Shown here one piece after another: positions 1 through 6,171 of a stretch of 23,656 nucleotides of DNA (positions are counted from its first letter, which is position 1; each line of letters opens with the position of its first letter). The notes under the pieces are model-generated. The model was not told where the DNA came from. It worked only from the letters and a program-made list of their open reading frames with translations, and ran no database searches. The stretch lies in IMG/VR virus record IMGVR_UViG_3300045772_000026, positions 1 to 23,656 of that record; one strand, written 5' to 3'. This DNA comes from a virus. The translations under genes were made by a program, and so were the position numbers.

Positions 1-125
1 TCTGCATTCCATTCCTTGTTTTAATCTATTTCAGGCACACCGCTGCGCCTGCGCGTAGACCATCAACGCACATTGGTTCTTATCGATTGCTACCGGGGCA
101 ATCCTTTAGTCTTCTTAGTCTTCTT

Positions 126-407
126 TTAGTTCGGCAGCTTATCCGCCACGGGCTCACCCTCGATCACAGGCGGCGTCGGATCGCGCAAAGCCATCACCGA
201 GCCCACGACGGTGCGCGGATCGCAGTCAATGGTGTGATTCGAGGCGATGATTACCCGCGATGGGCGCACTTCCCCACCGCCCTTGCGCAGTCCTGTAATC
301 AGGTTGCCCTCCTGAACCTCCACAACACGCCCAAAGATCAAAGGACGATCCAGACTCAACATCACCAGGTCACCCGCCTTCAAGTCATTCCCTACTGCAT
401 CTTTCAT
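126..407 (-). CDS. Small beta-rich phage protein, unknown function
   Basis: 93-residue protein, not assigned to a named family. The start is placed at the ATG at 407 rather than the in-frame ATG at 428, because a strong GGAGGAGGG Shine-Dalgarno lies 6-10 bases upstream of 407. The sequence begins MKDAVGNDLKAGDLVML and continues with alternating hydrophobic strands (LIFGRVVEVQEGNLITGL), which resembles a small SH3/KOW-like beta barrel; this is only an impression. The C-terminus is Pro/Glu-rich (DPTPPVIEGEPVADKLPN). It is the last gene of the leftward module, 41 bases downstream of the DUF1376-like gene, and probably shares its transcript. In-frame codons continue after the TAA as Lys/Thr-rich sequence to a TAG near 92-94, but nothing shows that they are translated. 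Confidence 0.7.
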   Translation of the reverse strand: MKDAVGNDLKAGDLVMLSLDRPLIFGRVVEVQEGNLITGLRKGGGEVRPSRVIIASNHTIDCDPRTVVGSVMALRDPTPPVIEGEPVADKLPN

Positions 408-448
408 ATAGATACCCTCCTCCGGCATTCAGGCCGGTGCTGGCTACG

Positions 449-1483
449 TCAAAGACTACGCTCCTCATGCAGAGGCTTGCCGTACCTGTCCAGCGGCCCA
501 GCGGCGTACTTGACTAGATCGCGTATCCACTTTCGCGGAGGATCTGCATTGTTCACATCCTGCGAACGCGCACGATTTTTCAGTAGCTCTTTGAACGCCC
601 ACAAAACCACCCCAGGATTCGAGCGCATAAATTGCCGTAAAGCTCGGTCTTCAACATCCGTCCAGGGGCACGGAATTCCCCCACCATCGCCGGCACTCCA
701 AAACTGAAAAATCTCCTGCTTGAAACTCTCGAAACCGACATCCGAACCTTTATCTGTTTTTGGACCATCAGCCCCATTTGTGTACTGGGGAGCAATCTTT
801 TTTGGCGGTACCCCCACTGCGTCCGCAGAATTTTTATGTAGATTTCCCCCACCACTGCTCTCCGAGCGCGTCTCAGCGCCTCCTGATCGTTTTCGCTTTC
901 CTTTCGTATCAACAGTTTGCGCTGGTGCCACAGCACTTTCCGCCGAGCTGGTGGGTGCGTTCGCATCGGCCGTTGGCGCTGAGTTTTTTGACGGGTCCGG
1001 TTCATCCCGATTCCCCCGCGCCGCAGCGTGGGGGTTAGGGGGAGTACTTGCTTTTAATACTGTACTGTCCTTGGAGTTCGACGATTGCCGAGGCAATCCC
1101 TTAGTGATCGCTGAGCGATTCGACTGCTCTTTTCCCCACCTGATTGCATTGCCTTTTAGTGCCCCATCGCGCCGCGATTCGGTTATCCGTTTCGCCTCTG
1201 ACCACTTCTCAAAACCAGCTTGGTTTCTAAGGCGGCCGCCTGGCAAAGAGATGAATTTTTTAAGGATTCTATCTTTATGTTGAGCCCATTCATCTGCTGT
1301 TAAACCACACATTTCAAAGAGTTCTTGATCGTCCCCAGGCAAACTGCATTCATCTGTCTGCCACTGCGCAGTGAGCAGGTAAATATATCCCAGTCGCGCC
1401 ACAGATTCAGATCTCTGAACAAAAGAGCTTGCCTTAAAAGCATCGATCTCGAAAGGCATCCAGGTACGCCATTTTTCTGACAA
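449..1483 (-). CDS. DUF1376/YdaU-like phage replication protein
   Basis: 344 residues. The N-terminal ~115 residues (KWRTWMPFEIDAFKAS, ARLGYIYLLTAQW, LPGDDQELFEMCGL, GGRLRNQAGFEKW, then RRDGALKGNAIRWG) follow the pattern of the DUF1376/YdaU family found in phage replication-initiation proteins. Residues ~115-250 are a low-complexity Ser/Ala/Lys-rich linker. The C-terminal ~80 residues (PWTDVEDRALRQFM, WAFKELLKNRARS, PPRKWIRDLVKYA) look like a small helical DNA-binding or helicase-loader-interaction domain; that role is inferred. The start is TTG at 1483 with GGAG seven bases upstream; the next in-frame Met is residue 9. The gene is transcribed leftward away from the 11-bp repeat array, and one repeat-like unit (1106-1116) lies inside the linker-coding part. 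A replication gene beside and containing iteron-like DNA is a usual phage origin arrangement. Confidence 0.75.
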   Translation of the reverse strand: MSEKWRTWMPFEIDAFKASSFVQRSESVARLGYIYLLTAQWQTDECSLPGDDQELFEMCGLTADEWAQHKDRILKKFISLPGGRLRNQAGFEKWSEAKRITESRRDGALKGNAIRWGKEQSNRSAITKGLPRQSSNSKDSTVLKASTPPNPHAAARGNRDEPDPSKNSAPTADANAPTSSAESAVAPAQTVDTKGKRKRSGGAETRSESSGGGNLHKNSADAVGVPPKKIAPQYTNGADGPKTDKGSDVGFESFKQEIFQFWSAGDGGGIPCPWTDVEDRALRQFMRSNPGVVLWAFKELLKNRARSQDVNNADPPRKWIRDLVKYAAGPLDRYGKPLHEERSL

Positions 1484-1575
1484 GTTTCATCTCCATTCCG
1501 GGGGTGAAAAGCAACTTTCAAAGTCTGTTTTCAGGTCAAATTCAACGCCCAAAAAACAACACCTGAATCGCTGAC

Positions 1576-1623
1576 GATCGCCAACGGATCACTGAGCGAT
1601 CGGTCAGTGATCCGTTGGCGATC
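1576..1623. repeat. 48-bp near-perfect palindrome at left end of the array
   Basis: Arms 1576-1595 and 1604-1623 are exact reverse complements over 20 bases. The 8-base centre gCGATCGg is itself palindromic except for one G/G pair (1596/1603). The palindrome comprises array units 1-4 and the GATC that opens unit 5, and it can form a long hairpin or cruciform. It may be a strand-opening or initiator-binding element of the presumed origin. Confidence 0.85.
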
Positions 1624-1784
1624 ACTGAGCGATCACTGAGCGATCACTGAGCGATCACTGAGCGATCACTGAGCGATCGGTAAGGGATCGGTGAGGGATG
1701 GCTAAGCGATAGGTGAGCGATCGGTGGGAGATAGCTGACTGACAGGTGAGCGATCGCTGAGGGATCGCTATCCGATCAACATCA
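1576..1784. repeat. 19-unit, strictly 11-bp-phased iteron-like array
   Basis: Starting at 1576 a GATC or GATC-like tetramer recurs every 11 bases without a break to 1774, giving 19 units. Units 2 and 5-9 are identical (GATCACTGAGC). Others vary around GATC(A/G)(C/G)TGAG(C/G), for example GATCGGTGAGG at 1686 and GATCGCTGAGG at 1752. The phase is never lost even where the sequence has diverged (units at 1697, 1708, 1730 and 1741). Eleven is not a multiple of three and stop codons recur in every frame, so this is not coding. The spacing is about one helical turn, so a bound protein would sit on one face. The location beside a replication-type gene suggests origin iterons; this function is inferred. 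Confidence 0.85.
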
Positions 1785-1890
1785 GGGCGAGTGGGCCTGG
1801 CAACCCCCGCCGCACGACGAACGATTATCCTTGAGAACTATACCGCCCGGCGTCTGGTCAATATTGGTCACTTTTTGGCTTTTTCCTTCG

Positions 1891-2133
1891 CTATGCCGCA
1901 GCTCCATCGTCCAGAACAGAGGAGAGAGTTTCAAAAAACGGGTCAGGAGGAGCAGCTATTACCTTTGAGGCGGTTGCCACACAAGCCATGCGAACAAAGG
2001 CCGTGAAGCTCAGTCCGCGCCGATCTGCGGCGCGCTGGATAAGATCAACATCCTCCTGGCTGGCGAAGCGAATGATCTTCTGAACGCCGTTGGGAATATA
2101 TTTCTTGCGAGGTAATTTGTTCTTGTTCGTCAT
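1891..2133 (-). CDS. Ribbon-helix-helix-like small DNA-binding protein
   Basis: 80 residues. A basic N-terminus (MTNKNKLPRKKY) is followed by a short strand (QKIIRFASQEDVDLI) and two helices (DLIQRAADRRGLSFTAFVRMACVATASKVI). That layout and the GLSFTAFVRMACVATA motif fit ribbon-helix-helix proteins such as antitoxins, MobC-like proteins and Arc-type repressors. No toxin-like partner is adjacent, so a phage regulator is more likely than an antitoxin. It is divergent from the RusA-like gene across only 24 bases that contain an imperfect palindrome. No good SD precedes the ATG, and a TATAGT sequence lies about ten bases upstream, so a leaderless transcript is possible. Autoregulation of the divergent promoters is inferred. 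Confidence 0.6.
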   Translation of the reverse strand: MTNKNKLPRKKYIPNGVQKIIRFASQEDVDLIQRAADRRGLSFTAFVRMACVATASKVIAAPPDPFFETLSSVLDDGAAA

Positions 2134-2140
2134 GGTTAAA

Positions 2141-2152
2141 TACTATATCGTA
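2141..2152. promoter_or_regulatory. Imperfect 12-bp palindrome in divergent promoter gap
   Basis: TACTATATCGTA equals its reverse complement except for one symmetric pair. It fills half of the 24-base gap between the divergent RHH-like and RusA-like genes. Plus-strand TACTAT (2141-2146) has a weak TTGTTC 17 bases upstream (2118-2123), and minus-strand TATAGT (2142-2147) faces the other way. This could be an operator overlapping two -10 elements; it is sequence inference only. Confidence 0.35.
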
Positions 2153-2157
2153 AAAAT

Positions 2158-2694
2158 ATGGGGAAGATGAGCGCGGCGGCGGACCGGGCAGCCTGGACCA
2201 AGTTTGTAGAGGATCGCGAACCCCAGCCCGAGGCCCAGCGCAAAGTAAGTCGACTTAGTTTTATAGTCGAGTGCAAAGGCGTTCCCCAGGGCAGTATGAG
2301 CGGCGTGGCCATCACCCGCGAGGACGGATCGCCGGGAACCATCTTCAAGGCGGACAACAAAGCAACACACCCCTATCGCAACCAGGTGGGCTGGGCGGCT
2401 GCCAGAGCGAAGGCCGACGCAGGCCTGGCTGGATTGCTATTTGCGCGAAGCGGTATGGCTGTGCGCATTGGCTTGACCTTTGTTTTTGCGCGGCCCAGGT
2501 CGGTGGCGAAGACGCGGATCTATCCGGTCGTAAAACCCGATCTGGACAAACTTGCTCGAAGCACATGCGATGCGATGACCGGAATTATCTGGGAAGACGA
2601 CGCGCAGGTGGTGGGCTTTGACACGCTGGAGAAAATTTATGGAGATGTGGCTTGCGTGCATGTGAGCATACGACTGGCAGAGGAGACGAATTGA
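2158..2694 (+). CDS. rusA: RusA-family Holliday-junction resolvase
   Basis: 178 residues. The signature KPDLDKLARSTCDAM...WEDDAQVVGF (residues 126-154) is that of RusA: acidic residues D128, D130 and the EDD cluster (146-148) would bind metal, and K131 is conserved. Family members cut Holliday junctions and help resolve phage recombination or replication intermediates. The RusA core begins near LSFIVECKGVPQGS (33-46). The first ~30 residues are an Ala/Arg-rich extension, and the first ATG has no SD, so the start is uncertain (2167 is an alternative). The family is usually ~120-140 aa, so this copy is long. It overlaps the start of the following Cys-rich gene and opens the rightward operon. 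Confidence 0.85.
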   Translation: MGKMSAAADRAAWTKFVEDREPQPEAQRKVSRLSFIVECKGVPQGSMSGVAITREDGSPGTIFKADNKATHPYRNQVGWAAARAKADAGLAGLLFARSGMAVRIGLTFVFARPRSVAKTRIYPVVKPDLDKLARSTCDAMTGIIWEDDAQVVGFDTLEKIYGDVACVHVSIRLAEETN

Positions 2695-3047
2695 GCGATG
2701 AGAACGAACTACTCGAAACGGCTGAACCTTTCGAGCTTGAGTTTTTTCATTGTGTTGTGTGCGGGGAACCGATTCCAAACAGCCGCGTGATTCGCAAGGC
2801 CGTCACCTGCTGCGAAGAACATGCGACTGTTTTGAAAAATGCCCGGCGCAGGGTGCGCGATAACTCGAAATGCAGGCTCTGCAATCGGCCGGCTACGCCT
2901 GAAGAGATCGCAAGCTGGCGCCGGTGGAGAAGGGAAGCCTACGGGGAAACAAGGGGCAGGAAAGCAGCTCCCAAATCTGAAGATGCGCCCCAGGATGATC
3001 AACCCGCGCTTGCCAACATAGAGGAAAAGGAAGAGGCTCAAGCGTAA
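2691..3047 (+). CDS. Small Cys-rich (zinc-type) protein
   Basis: 118 residues if started at TTG 2691, which overlaps the RusA-like gene's TGA (ATTGA) and has GAGGAG five bases upstream. A longer reading from TTG 2652 lacks an SD. Cysteines occur as CVVCGEPI, a TCCEEH cluster and a CRLC pair, enough to form one or two zinc sites. A basic stretch (NARRRVRDNSK, WRRWRRE) suggests nucleic-acid binding. The tail is acidic and Gln/Glu-rich. The family is not recognised. Zn-finger proteins of this kind often sit between recombination and packaging genes in phages. Confidence 0.65.
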   Translation: MSDENELLETAEPFELEFFHCVVCGEPIPNSRVIRKAVTCCEEHATVLKNARRRVRDNSKCRLCNRPATPEEIASWRRWRREAYGETRGRKAAPKSEDAPQDDQPALANIEEKEEAQA

Positions 3048-3060
3048 AGGAGTACCTCCT
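3048..3060 (+). promoter_or_regulatory. Mini-hairpin containing the Shine-Dalgarno of the 3061 gene
   Basis: AGGAG-TAC-CTCCT is a perfect 5-bp inverted repeat with a 3-base loop, immediately before ATG 3061. The left arm is the ribosome-binding site (GGAG, 8 bases from the ATG), so folding would mask it. The pairing is seen in the sequence; a role in translational control is inferred. Confidence 0.4.
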
Positions 3061-3630
3061 ATGAGCAGCTTGGCTATCAAGCGCGCAGCACCCGCCAACC
3101 CCGTCATTGCAGCTGTAACCACCGCCCAGGTCTTTGCCCTGGCTTCAAACTCAGCAGCCGCTTGCACCATCGGCGCACCCGGTCACCTGGCGATCGAGGG
3201 AAAGAAATTCATGGTGCGCGCCGAAGGAAACCTGCAAACCGTGGGCGCCTATACAGCGCTGCCCACCCTGCTTGCCAAACTGGCAACTCCAGCATCGCCG
3301 CTGGTGCCTGGGAATTGGACGATCATCGGCGCGGGAACCGCACGCGCTGTGGGCACCGCCTGGAGCCCCTGGTGGATTGAGGCTGAATTGCAGTTCGACT
3401 CGATCAGCGGCATCATGCACGGGATTTTTTCGGCCGAGACGAACAACCTGTATGACGCCCGCGCGGCGATCAGCAACACCATCACCGGCATCAACGGCAC
3501 AAACACGACCCTGGCATCGGGCAACACCGCGGTTCCAACCGAGCCGGCGCTGGTTTTTGCCGTGGCACTCACCTTCAACACGGGCGGCCTGAACATCGGC
3601 AACCTGTACAACTTCGAGCTGGGCTTCTAA
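3061..3630 (+). CDS. Probable virion structural protein, unknown family
   Basis: 189 residues, Ala/Thr/Asn-rich, almost without charged clusters or cysteines (one Cys), typical of beta-rich virion proteins. The start is fixed by a strong AAAGGAG site. The C-terminal half has alternating strands (WWIEAELQFDSISGIMHG, ALVFAVALTFN, NIGNLYNFELGF). This half faintly resembles the end of the Sec-signal protein at 12302-13015: an acidic/aromatic strand, then a Thr/Ser-rich turn, then HG and a further strand. A decoration, spike or minor capsid role is possible but unproven. It lies upstream of the terminase, before a hairpin at 3646-3684. Confidence 0.6.
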   Translation: MSSLAIKRAAPANPVIAAVTTAQVFALASNSAAACTIGAPGHLAIEGKKFMVRAEGNLQTVGAYTALPTLLAKLATPASPLVPGNWTIIGAGTARAVGTAWSPWWIEAELQFDSISGIMHGIFSAETNNLYDARAAISNTITGINGTNTTLASGNTAVPTEPALVFAVALTFNTGGLNIGNLYNFELGF

Positions 3631-3645
3631 GAACGCGGCTACCCC

Positions 3646-3684
3646 TATACGCGGGAGATGTGCAGCGCATATTTCCCGCATATA
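3646..3684. repeat. Intergenic inverted repeat, 11-base arms
   Basis: TATACGCGGGA (3646-3656) and TCCCGCATATA (3674-3684) pair at 10 of 11 positions around a 17-base loop, between the stop of the 3061 gene and the next SD. There is no T-tract on either side, so it is not a classical terminator. It could be an operator, an RNA processing hairpin or a late-promoter element. Confidence 0.4.
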
Positions 3685-3710
3685 CAACCCAAACAGACGA
3701 AGGAGAGGCG

Positions 3711-4040
3711 ATGGCGAAGGAAGAGAAAGTCAAGCACGCGCTCGGCGGCAAGGAACGCAAGGAAGAAGAACGCGAAAAGAAGACGCATACCCACGGCGTG
3801 CATTACGAGCGGGCGGACAATGGCGGCGTGAGGGCGCATGTGCATGTGCATCACGGCGAAGGTCCGAGAAGCGAAGGGCACAGCCATACCGAGGAGCATG
3901 TCCTGCCCGACATGGAAGCAGCGGGCGAGCACCTCCAGGAGCACATGGGCGACCAGCCGGCCACTGGCGAGATGCCGCCGCAGGAAGGACCGCCGCCCGA
4001 AGCTACGCTGGCACCGGGTGCCGAAACAGGAGGGATGTAG
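3711..4040 (+). CDS. Small histidine-rich protein
   Basis: 109 residues starting at ATG 3711, chosen because AAGGAGAG lies just upstream; an earlier in-frame ATG at 3660 falls inside the hairpin. The N-terminus is strongly charged (KEEKVKH...KERKEEEREKK). A His-rich centre follows (HTHGVHYER, AHVHVHHGEG, GHSHTEEH), and the tail is Pro/Glu-rich. Thirteen His residues occur in all. No family is recognised. The alternating HxH pattern could bind divalent metal; this is inference. It sits directly before the Tat-signal-like gene and two genes upstream of terL. Confidence 0.65.
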   Translation: MAKEEKVKHALGGKERKEEEREKKTHTHGVHYERADNGGVRAHVHVHHGEGPRSEGHSHTEEHVLPDMEAAGEHLQEHMGDQPATGEMPPQEGPPPEATLAPGAETGGM

Positions 4041-4328
4041 ATGGTTACACGGCGCGGATTTTTTGGAATGCTTGCGGGAGCACTCGCGGCGGTCGGGATC
4101 GGATCAAAGGTCAAACCGCCGCAGAGCCACAGGACTTACCTGGTGGGCACAGAGGCGATTTTCTTCACTGACCCGGTGAGTTATCGGGTCAAGTTTTCAG
4201 CGGGACCGCCGCCCCGCTGCGGGGAGCGGATCAGAGTGATTGACGCCAAAGAGTGCGTGATCGGCCAATATGCAGATTACTGGCCGCCACCAAAAAAAGC
4301 GCAACCCAACACTCCAGACGAGCTATGA
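4041..4328 (+). CDS. Small protein with twin-arginine-like N-terminus
   Basis: 95 residues, ATG immediately after the preceding TAG with AGGAGGG upstream. The N-terminus MVTRRGFFGMLAGALAAVGIG has a twin arginine, two Phe, and a short Ala/Gly/Leu hydrophobic stretch, as in Tat signal peptides or an N-terminal membrane anchor. The mature part has a beta pattern (FFTDPVSYRVKFSAG, GERIRVIDAKECVIG) and no recognised domain. It overlaps terL by ATGA (4325-4328), so it is translationally coupled to it. An exported or membrane protein next to the terminase is unusual. Confidence 0.65.
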   Translation: MVTRRGFFGMLAGALAAVGIGSKVKPPQSHRTYLVGTEAIFFTDPVSYRVKFSAGPPPRCGERIRVIDAKECVIGQYADYWPPPKKAQPNTPDEL

Positions 4329-5986
4329 ATAACACGATCGACGTTGCGCGCATCGGCGAGGACCAGGCTTACAAGGATGAGCTTTGCTGGCGCGCGCAAA
4401 CCGATCTGCTCTGGCTGGCGAAATTCATGCTGGGCTATACGCTGATTGACGAAGAAGACCACCGCGAAATGTTCGAGATGTTCGTCAAGAAAGACCCCGG
4501 CAAACCAATCGAAGAGCAGGACACCGAGTACAAGGTCCGCGTCATCCTGATGCCGCGCAGGACGTACAAAACTACGGCTAACATTGCCGACACCGTGCAA
4601 TGGATTCTTTGCTTCCCCGAAGTGGCTGTGATGGCCATGACCGCCAGCAATTCGCCCGACTCGCCCCTGGCAGACGCCTTTGTGATGGAATGCGCCATGC
4701 ACTTCTACCACGCCGAGGGCACCCCGCTGAAACCGCTGCATCAATGCTTCCCCGAGCATGTGCTGCATAAACTGCCCAAGGCAGGCGAGTTTACGACGCC
4801 GGCCAGGCAGAACTACCGCCGCGATCCGACCGTGAAAGGCGTCTCGATTGAGCAGAGCTTGAGCGGCTGGCACCCCGATGTGCTCAAGGCAGAGGACATT
4901 CAGGACAACCGCAACTCGCAAACTACCTATGCGCTGCGCAAGGTTTGGAACAACCTGAACATCAACATCAAAATGCTGGCCGACTGGGGCTACCGTGAAC
5001 ACACCGGAACGCGCTACGGGCCGATGGACGTGTACGGCAAGATACTGGCGGGCGCCAACCCGCAAACAAAAATTCTTTGGAAACCGGCTTATGTCCGCCG
5101 CAAACACGCTTTGAAGACTGAAGATCAGGATTTAGTGGAAGGCGACGTGATTTTGCAGTTTCCGCGCCAATTGCCATGGAAATTTCTAAGAAGTGTGAAG
5201 AAGGACGATGAAAACAGCTTCTGGACGCAGTATATGAACATTGCGGAGGGAGCTTTCAAACCCACCTTCCCGATGGAGCGACTGGAGGCGGCGAAGATGA
5301 GCGAGGAGGCCACGCCGCACGACAACACAGTGCATATTGCGTGGCGCTTTGAGTATGCCGAGAGCAAAAACGCGGCCTGTGCGGTGGGCGTGGAGCAGCG
5401 CGGACGCATGACGATTGTGGAGGTCTACACCGGCAGCCCAATGCCCACCGCGCTGGCCGCGAAGGTTGTAGGCCTGGCTAAGAAGTGGGAGTGTCACCGG
5501 GTGCAGATTGAGGACACGCCGGGTGCTCGGAGCATGGAACAGCACATTCGCAACCAGGCCTTTGAATCGGCCTGGCGGCTGGACATACTTTGGACCGAAT
5601 TTTTGCAGGATGCGACCGCGCGCGCCCTAGCGGTGAAGAGCGCGGAGCCCCACTTACTGGCCGGGCGGCTGCTTTTCAGCGATGGCATCCAGAACCTGCA
5701 AGAGGTTTTCCGCCAGCTTTACCACTTTGGCATGGTCGAAGAAACCGAAATTGCCAGCGTGGTAAGCCGGGTGGCGGCGGAGCTGCCCAAGAGCGTGGCC
5801 GCGGAGGACTTTGACCAGGCCGACGATGAAAAGTGGGAGGAATATGTGGGCCAGGACGCCTACAATCGCGTGTACGGCAAGGGCGCCTATGCGGAAGAGG
5901 AACCGGAGTTTGCGGCTTCGGAGAAAGAATGGCAGCCGACGACAGCCGCCGGGCTGAGCGAGGCTATGCCGGGGTTGAGCGGATGA
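4325..5986 (+). CDS. terL: Terminase large subunit (packaging ATPase/nuclease)
   Basis: 553 residues from ATG 4325, which overlaps the preceding TGA. TerL powers DNA packaging into the prohead and cuts the DNA. The ATPase domain has a Walker A-like RVILMPRRTYKTTAN (residues ~72-86) and a probable Walker B HPDVLKAEDIQD (183-194). The C-terminal nuclease part begins near residue ~340 (NTVHIAWRFEYAESKNAACAVGV), followed by VQIEDTPGARSMEQ and FDQADDEKWEEYVGQDAYNRVYG, an arrangement like RNase-H-fold terminases. The first acidic position, usually Asp, appears as Glu in RFEY, if this alignment is right. The length is normal for TerL. No small terminase gene is recognised; one of the small upstream proteins could be it. 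Confidence 0.9.
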   Translation: MNNTIDVARIGEDQAYKDELCWRAQTDLLWLAKFMLGYTLIDEEDHREMFEMFVKKDPGKPIEEQDTEYKVRVILMPRRTYKTTANIADTVQWILCFPEVAVMAMTASNSPDSPLADAFVMECAMHFYHAEGTPLKPLHQCFPEHVLHKLPKAGEFTTPARQNYRRDPTVKGVSIEQSLSGWHPDVLKAEDIQDNRNSQTTYALRKVWNNLNINIKMLADWGYREHTGTRYGPMDVYGKILAGANPQTKILWKPAYVRRKHALKTEDQDLVEGDVILQFPRQLPWKFLRSVKKDDENSFWTQYMNIAEGAFKPTFPMERLEAAKMSEEATPHDNTVHIAWRFEYAESKNAACAVGVEQRGRMTIVEVYTGSPMPTALAAKVVGLAKKWECHRVQIEDTPGARSMEQHIRNQAFESAWRLDILWTEFLQDATARALAVKSAEPHLLAGRLLFSDGIQNLQEVFRQLYHFGMVEETEIASVVSRVAAELPKSVAAEDFDQADDEKWEEYVGQDAYNRVYGKGAYAEEEPEFAASEKEWQPTTAAGLSEAMPGLSG

Positions 5987-6171
5987 GCGACGAAACAAAT
6001 GACCCAATCTGCACATGCGGCCACAGAAAAAGCGAACATATTCGCTTCGGCAACGATGTTGGATGCCGCCATGAGGAAGGACTAGATGAGTTCTGCTCTT
6101 GTTTCGGCTTCGAAAGTATCGGCGATGTAACTGAGGGTTTCGGGATTCCACTGGAAGGGACGGTGCGCTGA
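5983..6171 (+). CDS. Small CxCGH zinc-type phage protein
   Basis: 62 residues, start ATG 5983 overlapping the terL stop. The spacing CTCGHRKSEH...GCRHEE...FCSCFGF gives Cys/His ligands for a zinc site, and this C-x-C-G-H ... C-x-C-x-x-F layout recurs in small phage ORFs. Its function is not known to me. It is coupled to terL upstream and, by TGATG, to the next gene. Confidence 0.7.
   Translation: MSDETNDPICTCGHRKSEHIRFGNDVGCRHEEGLDEFCSCFGFESIGDVTEGFGIPLEGTVR

Larger units (their letters stand above)
1484..1890. other. 407-bp gene-free region holding the repeat array
   Basis: No credible gene lies between the two leftward ORFs. About half of the region is the 11-bp repeat array (1576-1784). 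The left flank (1484-1575) holds the GGAG ribosome site of the replication gene and an A-rich stretch near 1550-1562. The right flank (1785-1890) is mixed sequence with a weak DnaA-box-like TTATCCTTG at 1825-1833, which shares only the TTATCC core. No clear terminator is seen. If the replication gene is expressed from the promoter of the upstream RHH-like gene, this whole region is its 5' leader. Confidence 0.6.

Noticed and set aside
1-14. Start of a further leftward gene at the window edge (ATG on the minus strand near 5-12 after AAGGA)
   Set aside because: Only a few codons are in view; cannot be supported.
85-110. GATTGC/GCAATC inverted repeat after the leftward genes as a terminator
   Set aside because: Only a 6-bp stem and no run of T on the leftward transcript; kept only as part of the repeated element.
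1083-1098. GATTGCC-GA-GGCAATC hairpin as a terminator
   Set aside because: It lies inside the replication gene, has a 2-base loop, and no T-tract follows.
1576-1784. CRISPR array
   Set aside because: The units are contiguous 11-mers without spacers.
4277-5107. Minus-strand ORF antisense to terL
   Set aside because: The opposite strand carries the terminase ATPase motifs; no promoter or SD favours the antisense reading.
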